Origin: Suipraeoptans intestinalis
GTDB taxonomy: Bacteria; Bacillota; Clostridia; Lachnospirales; Lachnospiraceae
Length of the DNA stretch: 64,000 nucleotides
Reading direction: 5' to 3'
Assembly: GCF_009696485.1 (NCBI RefSeq)
Contig: NZ_VULY01000018.1
Location: 569,001-633,000, forward strand
The notes beneath the pieces are model-generated. The model was not told the origin of the DNA. It made no database searches and was given only the letters and a program-made list of their open reading frames with translations. This document shows, one piece after another, positions 58,973 to 64,000 of the stretch; position 1 is the stretch's first letter; each line of letters starts with the position of its first letter. Position numbers and translations under genes: made by a program.

Positions 58973-58984
58973 TTTTTTGTTTTC

Positions 58985-59026
58985 GTAACATTTGTTACAG
59001 AAATAAGCCTTGTTTTCCTGTATCCT
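58985..59026 (+). promoter_or_regulatory. Class II Crp/Fnr-type promoter of the superoxide reductase operon
   Basis: The perfect dyad GTAACA-TT-TGTTAC (58985-58998) is centred about 41.5 bases upstream of the start site implied by TATCCT (59021-59026). The -35 is poor. This is the geometry of Crp/Fnr class II activation, and a Crp/Fnr gene lies nearby (59784-60467). Confidence 0.65.
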
Positions 59027-59063
59027 AAGAGCAACCTTAAGACGACAAAGAAGGAGGGATCGT

Positions 59064-59432
59064 ATGACAAGATTTTTTAAAGATACAAATTCATCAAATA
59101 TTTTTAACCAGCTGACAAATGCTCCTGTAAACGGTGATCTTGCCCTAACGGAACTGACTGCTAATACGACGGACGCGGCGCAGGAAAAGCATGTGCCTGA
59201 AGTTACGGTGGAAGGCAATCGCGTGGAGGTCTGTGTCGGCTCCGTGATCCATCCCATGCTGGAGGAGCACTTTATTACCGGCATCTACATCGAAACAGAA
59301 CAAGGCTCCCAGTACAAAGCCCTGAACCCGGGAGAGGAGCCAAAGGCAGTCTTTTTGCTGACGGAAGGCGATCGGCTGATCGCTGCTTATGAAAACTGTA
59401 ATCTTCATGGATTATGGAAGAAAGAACTATAA
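59064..59432 (+). CDS. Superoxide reductase (desulfoferrodoxin family, centre I lacking)
   Basis: This 122-residue enzyme reduces superoxide to hydrogen peroxide. The catalytic His4-Cys iron site is visible: His in EKHVPEV near 45, VIHPMLEEHFI near 65-75, and Cys/His in YENCNLHGLW near the end. The N-terminal desulforedoxin-like segment (FFKDTNSSNIFNQLTNAP...) has lost all cysteines, so it lacks the structural Fe-Cys4 centre (class III SOR). AGGAGGG precedes the ATG. It is co-transcribed with rubredoxin, its usual electron donor. Confidence 0.9.
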   Translation: MTRFFKDTNSSNIFNQLTNAPVNGDLALTELTANTTDAAQEKHVPEVTVEGNRVEVCVGSVIHPMLEEHFITGIYIETEQGSQYKALNPGEEPKAVFLLTEGDRLIAAYENCNLHGLWKKEL

Positions 59433-59462
59433 ATACACACAAGAGAACTGGAGGAAATGACA

Positions 59463-59621
59463 ATGAAAAAGTATGTATGTGAACCATGTGGCTATGTTTA
59501 TGATCCTGAAGTAGGCGATCCGGATGCAGGAATCGCAGCAGGAACCGCTTTTGAAGATCTGCCGGAAGACTGGGTATGTCCTCTTTGCGGCGTAGACAAA
59601 AGCGCATTTGTTGAGGAATAA
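59463..59621 (+). CDS. Rubredoxin
   Basis: The short 52-residue protein carries two CxxC-type iron motifs: [12 protein letters not shown] (Cys6, Cys9) and [12 protein letters not shown] (Cys39, Cys42). That is the full Fe-Cys4 set. GGAGG is 8 bases before the ATG, 30 bases past the superoxide reductase stop. It donates electrons to superoxide reductase and possibly to the flavodiiron protein at 50377. Confidence 0.97.
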   Translation: MKKYVCEPCGYVYDPEVGDPDAGIAAGTAFEDLPEDWVCPLCGVDKSAFVEE

Positions 59622-59673
59622 AAAGATCTGAAGGATCGTTTGTTCCTGCTTTTACAGAATCGTTGAGATCATT

Positions 59674-59728
59674 AAAAAAGAGTTTCTTGCGGGACCGTTT
59701 TACCACTTCCCGGAGAAACTCTTTTTTT
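59674..59728. terminator. Bidirectional terminator after rubredoxin
   Basis: AAAAAGAGTTTCT (59674-59686 region) pairs with AGAAACTCTTTTT (to about 59725), with an inner CGGG/CCCG. A and T runs flank it on both sides, between convergent genes. Confidence 0.85.
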
Positions 59729-59783
59729 ATCCTTTTCTTTTTTACTCCTTTTATTTTTCTGCCCTTTGCACTCTTCTGCGTTT

Positions 59784-60467
59784 CTATTCCTCCACCTTGT
59801 CTATCTCGTCCTGTAAACGTCCAAAATCTAGGATCGCAATACGCCCTCTTCCCTGGATCTTCAGTACACCACATTCCTGCAGATACGATAATTCTCTGGA
59901 AAGAGAAGGTCTTGTAGTATTCAGATGGGCGGCCAGCTCTTCCCGCTTCATCGTCAGCTCTACCTGGGGATTTCCTCCGCTTTGCTGCATCAGATAATAG
60001 GATACCCTCTGTCTTAAAGTCCCGCAGGTCAAAAGATACAGCTTTTTTGACATTTGATCCGCCTCGTTGGCGAAGATCCTCATCATGTTGTAGATGATCT
60101 TTTTATGATAGGCACAGTTTTTTGCGCAGGTGCTGTAAAAAAAGTGGCTGGAAACCGACAGGATGGTCGTTTTGGTTCTCGCCAAAGCATAATACTCATA
60201 GGCGGAATGCTCCAAAAACAGATCCTTCTCTCCAAAGCTTTGCCCCTCTTTCAGATATTCCGCATAATTCTGTCTGCCCATGGCGTTGACCTGTCCTAAC
60301 AGGACATTTCCCTTCAAGATGAAGTAGAGCTTCCTGGGCACGTCCTCCTGACAAAAAATATACTCATTTTTTTTATATTCCTGTACCACCGATCTGGAAC
60401 ATCCCATGCTCCGTGTGATCTCCTCTTCTGACAAGTCCCGAAACAGACTCAGCTCCTTCATTTTCAT
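59784..60467 (-). CDS. Crp/Fnr-family transcriptional regulator
   Basis: The 227-residue protein has an N-terminal cyclic-nucleotide-binding-like beta roll (residues 20-120: FILKGNVLLGQVNAMGR, GQSFGEKDLFL) and a C-terminal HTH of the Crp type (MKREELAAHLNTTRPSLSRELS near 175-195). Cysteines in CAKNCAYH near 107-112 and elsewhere could bind a cofactor, but the N-terminal Fnr cluster pattern is absent. It likely activates the superoxide reductase-rubredoxin operon it faces (inference). GAGGG precedes the chosen ATG; one six codons earlier is possible. Confidence 0.9.
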   Translation of the reverse strand: MKMKELSLFRDLSEEEITRSMGCSRSVVQEYKKNEYIFCQEDVPRKLYFILKGNVLLGQVNAMGRQNYAEYLKEGQSFGEKDLFLEHSAYEYYALARTKTTILSVSSHFFYSTCAKNCAYHKKIIYNMMRIFANEADQMSKKLYLLTCGTLRQRVSYYLMQQSGGNPQVELTMKREELAAHLNTTRPSLSRELSYLQECGVLKIQGRGRIAILDFGRLQDEIDKVEE

Positions 60468-60500
60468 ACCTTGTCCCTCTTTCATTTCCCGATTTCCTTC

Positions 60501-60529
60501 ATGGTATAGTACCGGCTTTCTTCTGTCAA
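60501..60529 (-). promoter_or_regulatory. Promoter of the Crp/Fnr gene
   Basis: A perfect TTGACA and TACCAT are 17 bases apart on the minus strand, about 35 bases before the start codon. The 60530-60660 stretch upstream is AT-rich with no other feature. Confidence 0.7.
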
Positions 60530-60661
60530 TTCCCTTTTCTACCGCATTCGACTTTCATGTTTCCCTTTTTTATTTATTTATATTTTCTATAACCTATAAT
60601 CGAATTTTTGAATAAATAAATTGTTTTCTTTTATTTTTTTCTATTATTCACAGAATATTGC

Positions 60662-60690
60662 TTGAATTTTCCTGTTATTTTTGCTATCAT
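60662..60690 (+). promoter_or_regulatory. Promoter of the rhodanese lipoprotein gene
   Basis: TTGAAT and TATCAT are separated by 17 bases; the leader to the ATG is about 55 bases. Confidence 0.7.
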
Positions 60691-60753
60691 ACGAATAGAA
60701 AATACGGCGGACAGACATTCTGTCCCAAACGCAAAGGAGCAGGAGGATCTATC

Positions 60754-61362
60754 ATGAAAAAGAGACTGGTAATGCTGTTGGTCGCTGTTTGCTTCAGCGC
60801 CATGCTGTTTAACGGATGCAGCAAGGATTCTGAAAAGAAAGAAGAAACCAAGACAGAAACCACAGAAGAAAGCAAAGACGAAGCCAAGGCGGAGGATTCC
60901 AAAACAGAGGAAAAGCCCAAGGCTATGGGAAGCGCAAAGGACGGAAATGAAGTTTCTGTAGAAACCGTTTCCATGAAGCTTGTGAAAGCAGTAGAAGAAG
61001 GCGGCTACACCATGGTAAACACCGAAGAGTTAAAATCCTGGGTGGATAACAAAGAGGACATGATCCTGATCGATACCATGCCTGCTGACCATTACAAAAG
61101 CAAACGGATTCCTACTGCCGTCAACGCTGAGCTCCCTGTTGCCTATGCCGATGTGACTCCGGAGCAAAGAGAAGCCTTTGTCTCTCTGCTGGGCACTGAC
61201 AAAGATAAAAAAATCGTTATTTACTGCGGATTTGTAGGCTGTGAACGCTCTCATGTGGGCGCTTTGATCGCGAAAGAAGAAGGCTTTACAAATGTAGTAA
61301 GACATCCCGGCGGAATCATCGCCTGGATCGACGCAGGATACGACATTGAATCCGACGACTAA
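60754..61362 (+). CDS. Rhodanese-like domain lipoprotein
   Basis: This 202-residue protein starts MKKRLVMLLVAVCFSAMLFN, with lipobox FNGC. A Lys/Glu-rich linker (KEETKTETTEESK...) of about 40 residues leads to a rhodanese domain at about 75-200. The active-site Cys is in IVIYCGFVGCERSH near 160, with IDTMPADHYKSKRIPTAVN before it. Exported rhodaneses act in sulfur or redox chemistry at the membrane. AGGAGG precedes the ATG. Placed beside oxygen-defence genes, a link to sulfur redox stress is possible. Confidence 0.88.
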   Translation: MKKRLVMLLVAVCFSAMLFNGCSKDSEKKEETKTETTEESKDEAKAEDSKTEEKPKAMGSAKDGNEVSVETVSMKLVKAVEEGGYTMVNTEELKSWVDNKEDMILIDTMPADHYKSKRIPTAVNAELPVAYADVTPEQREAFVSLLGTDKDKKIVIYCGFVGCERSHVGALIAKEEGFTNVVRHPGGIIAWIDAGYDIESDD

Positions 61363-61388
61363 TCACTCACAGTGTGTCCCTATTTTTA

Positions 61389-61416
61389 GGCTCTCCCGAT
61401 CCGGGGGAGCCTTTCT
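61389..61416 (+). terminator. Terminator after the rhodanese gene
   Basis: GGCTCTCCC pairs with GGGGGAGCC around a short loop, followed by TTTCTCTG. Confidence 0.65.
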
Positions 61417-61534
61417 CTGTCCTTGACAGTTCTTTTTCGCCGTCCTTGGCAGCCCTTTCTCTCCCGTTTGACTTTCTCTGTAAAATCCTTTACCATCGAA
61501 AGAAAACACACCATAGAAAGATGAGGATACTGCA

Positions 61535-62065
61535 ATGAAATTAATGATCGCTTCTGATATTCACGGTTCGGCCTATTACTGTCAGCAACTGGTTGCGGCC
61601 TACCACCGGGAGCAGCCGGACAGACTGCTGCTTTTAGGTGATCTTCTGTATCATGGGCCACGAAACGATCTTCCCCGGGACTATTCCCCCAAAAAAGTGA
61701 TCTCCCTGCTCAACCCTTTGCGCAGCTCTGTATTGTGTGTGCGGGGCAACTGCGAAAGTGAAGTAGATCAAATGGTTCTGGATTTTCCTATTCTGGCAGA
61801 CTATGCCTTTCTGGAAATCAATGGACACACCATTTTCGCCACCCATGGCCATCTGTTTTCTCCGGACAATCCGCCTCCGCTTAAGGCAGGCGATACTCTC
61901 CTGTGCGGACACACCCATATCTCCGCCAATCGGGATATGGGGGGATGGTACTACCGCAATCCCGGTTCCGTCTCCCTCCCGAAGGAAGGTTCTTTTCATG
62001 GGTATATGGTATTGGAAAAGGATTTTATCTGGAAGACGCTGGAGGGAACGCCTGTAAAAGTGTAG
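61535..62065 (+). CDS. yfcE: YfcE-family metallophosphodiesterase
   Basis: The 176-residue calcineurin-like phosphoesterase has DIHG (residues 8-11), LLLGDLLYHGPRN near 32, CVRGNCESEVD near 68 and FATHGHLF plus LLCGHTHISAN near 101-127, the full di-metal ligand set. YfcE-type enzymes hydrolyse phosphodiesters and are manganese dependent; the natural substrate is unknown. GATGAGG lies near the ATG. Confidence 0.92.
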   Translation: MKLMIASDIHGSAYYCQQLVAAYHREQPDRLLLLGDLLYHGPRNDLPRDYSPKKVISLLNPLRSSVLCVRGNCESEVDQMVLDFPILADYAFLEINGHTIFATHGHLFSPDNPPPLKAGDTLLCGHTHISANRDMGGWYYRNPGSVSLPKEGSFHGYMVLEKDFIWKTLEGTPVKV

Positions 62066-62083
62066 CAATATTTCATCAGAAAA

Positions 62084-62125
62084 AGAGACCTGCTGTTCTC
62101 TAAATGCCAGCAGATCTCTTTTTTT
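62084..62125. terminator. Bidirectional terminator between yfcE and the glycosylase gene
   Basis: AGAGACCTGCTG (62084-62095) pairs with CAGCAGATCTCT (62108-62119) with a small mismatch, followed by a T-run and preceded by an A-run. Confidence 0.85.
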
Positions 62126-62945
62126 AGTCAGGTAGCTGATGCCCCTGCAGCTCATAATAAAACATATACTGCTGCAGGATCCCCTCTATCCCTTTATACT
62201 TCCGTTTGGGAAATCCCCGCTTATACTGTCGCTTTAACGCCTGTAAAATATGGGTATCTTTTGGAAAGGCCTCCAGGTGATGCAGGGCAAACAGGCAGAT
62301 GCAGTCTGCCACCTTGTCTCCTACCCCGTACAGCTTCAGCAATTCTTTTTTTGCTTCCTGGTAAGAAAGCTGTGAAACAGCGGAAAGATCCACCTCTCCG
62401 CTGTATACGGATTTTGCCGTCTGCCGGATATATTTGCTCCGATATCCCAGCCCGCAGCCTCTCAGCTCCTCCACACTGAGTCCTGCCAGCGCTTCCGGCG
62501 TGGGAAAAGCATAATATGTTTCGCCCTGTGGCCCCTCTTTTGGCTCCCCGCAGGAAGCGCAGAGCGTCTCAATACATTTCCTGATCCGTTTGATGTTATT
62601 CTGTTGTGAAATCAAAAAGGAAATGATCATCTCCCACAAATCCTGTTGCAGGATCCGGATGCCTCCGCCCAGACGGGCCGCTCGGGTAAGGTACAGGTCC
62701 TTCTCATCGATCCGGTCGATACACGCCTGATAATCCCGGTCCAGATCAAAATAAGGCTCCCAGTATGTTTCAAACTCCTGCGACGTGCAGCCAAAGCGAC
62801 AGACCTCCTTTTCCTGTTCCATCTCCAGATATCGATCTCCTGCAACCAGGATGTAACTGCCTTTTCCCCTCTCTTTCATACGAAAGCACTGTCCGGACCG
62901 GCAGATTTGAGACAGGCTGAAATTCTTAACGGTTTTCTCTATCAT
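62124..62945 (-). CDS. ogg: 8-oxoguanine DNA glycosylase/AP lyase (OGG1-like)
   Basis: The 273-residue enzyme removes oxidised guanine. The N-terminal OGG domain starts MIEKTVKNFSLSQICRSGQC. The HhH-GPD core has WEMIISFLISQQNNIKRI near 105 and the hairpin LYGVGDKVADCICLFALHH near 210-228, with the Schiff-base Lys in GVGDKVAD and the catalytic Asp in FPKDTHI. The ATG overlaps the upstream stop as ATGA. It is coupled to a thioredoxin-like lipoprotein gene, and an nth gene lies just upstream of that, forming a redox/DNA-repair cluster. Confidence 0.92.
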   Translation of the reverse strand: MIEKTVKNFSLSQICRSGQCFRMKERGKGSYILVAGDRYLEMEQEKEVCRFGCTSQEFETYWEPYFDLDRDYQACIDRIDEKDLYLTRAARLGGGIRILQQDLWEMIISFLISQQNNIKRIRKCIETLCASCGEPKEGPQGETYYAFPTPEALAGLSVEELRGCGLGYRSKYIRQTAKSVYSGEVDLSAVSQLSYQEAKKELLKLYGVGDKVADCICLFALHHLEAFPKDTHILQALKRQYKRGFPKRKYKGIEGILQQYMFYYELQGHQLPD

Positions 62946-63526
62946 AATGACGTCTTTAATCCTTCTATGATCCGGATCCACTGTTCCTTATTTTTAGCCC
63001 CCAAAATGACGTCTCCCACCTGTTTTCCTTCCTTGTCCACAAAAATTGTTGTAGGCACCACATTGATCTGTGACAGGATGCCGGACGTCAGATCTTCCGA
63101 TGCAATGATCTGCAGATAATCTGCCTGTGTCTTCTCTACGATCTCCTTTGCGGTAGCGTCCTGCACCTCGCTGACGTCGCTGACCAGACCAACGATCTGC
63201 AGCCCCTTCCCCGCATATTCCCGACTGATTTCTCCCAGCTCGGGCATTTCGTTGATGCACGGTCCGCAAAATGTCCCCCAGATATTTACCATGGTCAGAT
63301 CTGCCTGCTGAAACAGCTCCTGTGTCACATCCTCCCCCTCCAGGGTCTTGGTCTGAAAGGTTCCAAATATGACTTTGCCATCCTGTGCCGTACTATCCTT
63401 TGCATCACTTTCCACTTTTGTTTCTTTGTTCGCACTGTTTTCTGTCTGCTTTCTTCCGCAGGCCCCCAGGATCAATCCACCTGTTATGCCGATCAAAAGC
63501 ACGACTGCTGCCCATTTTTTCCTCAA
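62942..63526 (-). CDS. TlpA-like thioredoxin-fold lipoprotein
   Basis: The 194-residue exported protein starts from TTG with GGAGG 7-8 bases before it (first residues MRKKWAAVVLLIGITGG, lipobox LGAC). After a linker, residues about 50-194 are a TlpA/ResA thioredoxin fold with active site WGTFCGPCINEMPEL (CGPC) near 85 and the cis-proline in INVVPTTIFVDKEG near 160. It probably reduces disulfides or haem-protein cysteines outside the membrane. Confidence 0.9.
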   Translation of the reverse strand: MRKKWAAVVLLIGITGGLILGACGRKQTENSANKETKVESDAKDSTAQDGKVIFGTFQTKTLEGEDVTQELFQQADLTMVNIWGTFCGPCINEMPELGEISREYAGKGLQIVGLVSDVSEVQDATAKEIVEKTQADYLQIIASEDLTSGILSQINVVPTTIFVDKEGKQVGDVILGAKNKEQWIRIIEGLKTSL

Positions 63527-63621
63527 TGTTCTTCCTCCTTCTGACTGTTTTGACTGTTGACAAACCTGCCGGAAATACGAGACGCACCGCGCACCCTTCC
63601 CTGCTGCAAAACTACGACAGT

Positions 63622-64000
63622 CTATACTCCCGCTTTCTTACAGATATCGTTCAGGCAGCACCTGTCGCAGTACGGACTGGTTCTTGCCGTACAGACATCC
63701 CGGCCGTGGAACACCAGGCGGTGGCAAAAATCACTGCCCTCTTCCGGCGGTATGATCTTCCACAGTTCCATTTCCACCTTTTTCGGTTCCCGGATCCCTT
63801 TTACCAGACCGATCCGGTTGACCAGCCGGATACAATGGGTGTCTGTTACGATAGCAGGCTTCCCATACACGTCTCCCATCACCAGATTCGCGCTTTTTCT
63901 TCCGACTCCGGGAAGCTTTAAAAGCTCTTCAAAGGTTTCGGGGATCCCTCCGTTGTATTGTTCTTTCAATATCTTCATACAGGCGCTGATGTCCCTCGCC
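63622..64000 (-). CDS. nth: Endonuclease III, C-terminal part
   Basis: The gene enters from the right edge of the window, and 125 codons of its 3' part are visible. The helix-hairpin-helix LLKLPGVGRKSANLVMGDVYG carries the catalytic Lys and is followed by the catalytic Asp in VTDTHC. The C-terminal [4Fe-4S] loop is CTARTSPYCDRCCLNDIC. The first gap between cluster cysteines is seven residues, against six in E. coli. The enzyme excises oxidised pyrimidines. Confidence 0.95.
   Translation of the reverse strand, partial: ARDISACMKILKEQYNGGIPETFEELLKLPGVGRKSANLVMGDVYGKPAIVTDTHCIRLVNRIGLVKGIREPKKVEMELWKIIPPEEGSDFCHRLVFHGRDVCTARTSPYCDRCCLNDICKKAGV

Overview
The window looks like chromosome of an anaerobic gut Clostridium of the Lachnospiraceae type (inference from gene content and near-50% GC host DNA; no rRNA or tRNA gene was seen). 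Pointers are a single-chain pyruvate:ferredoxin oxidoreductase, an indolepyruvate:ferredoxin oxidoreductase, LL-diaminopimelate aminotransferase, a flavodiiron protein, superoxide reductase plus rubredoxin, and clostridial-style AGGAGG ribosome sites nearly everywhere.

Layout. 0-6 kb: start of an M16 peptidase, an NhaC-type carrier behind a lysine riboswitch, and nifJ. 6-9 kb: an IS200/IS605 insertion, a decayed Cna_B/LPXTG surface protein, and a small membrane protein/HTH pair. 9-19 kb: purine permease, an unusual ptsI-ptsH-ptsI cluster, csp, and nrdAB under two NrdR boxes. 19-28 kb: a six-gene aryl-acid operon (paaK-iorA-iorB-ACT-paaK-ACT), metY and tcdA. 28-30 kb: Rrf2 regulator, hemerythrin protein and a partner of unknown function.

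30.4-43.8 kb is an AT-rich accessory island. It has an integrase, an excisionase and a second, divergent tyrosine-recombinase-like protein. Next to these lie a 35-bp-phased array of about 13 dyad repeats bracketed by outward-facing terminators, and a cluster of five hairpins. A peptide-antibiotic resistance cassette of the BceRSAB type follows, then an IS256-type element that cut a tnpW gene, and an ORF6N/phospholipase-D-like protein. The array plus recombinase module is the least explained part of the window.

43.8-64 kb returns to host DNA: a glycerol/glycerol-3-phosphate operon with its GlpP antiterminator, dapL, flavodiiron protein, the pstSCAB-phoU-phoPR operon behind Pho boxes, an rRNA methyltransferase, a superoxide reductase-rubredoxin operon next to a Crp/Fnr regulator, a rhodanese lipoprotein, a YfcE phosphodiesterase, an OGG-type glycosylase, a TlpA-like thioredoxin lipoprotein and the 3' part of nth.

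Shared themes: ferredoxin-linked oxidation of pyruvate and arylpyruvates, oxygen and peroxide defence (SOR, rubredoxin, flavodiiron protein, hemerythrin), and lysine supply (dapL synthesis, riboswitch-controlled uptake). Promoters, operators and terminators were called by eye from -35/-10 spacing and dyads and are predictions.
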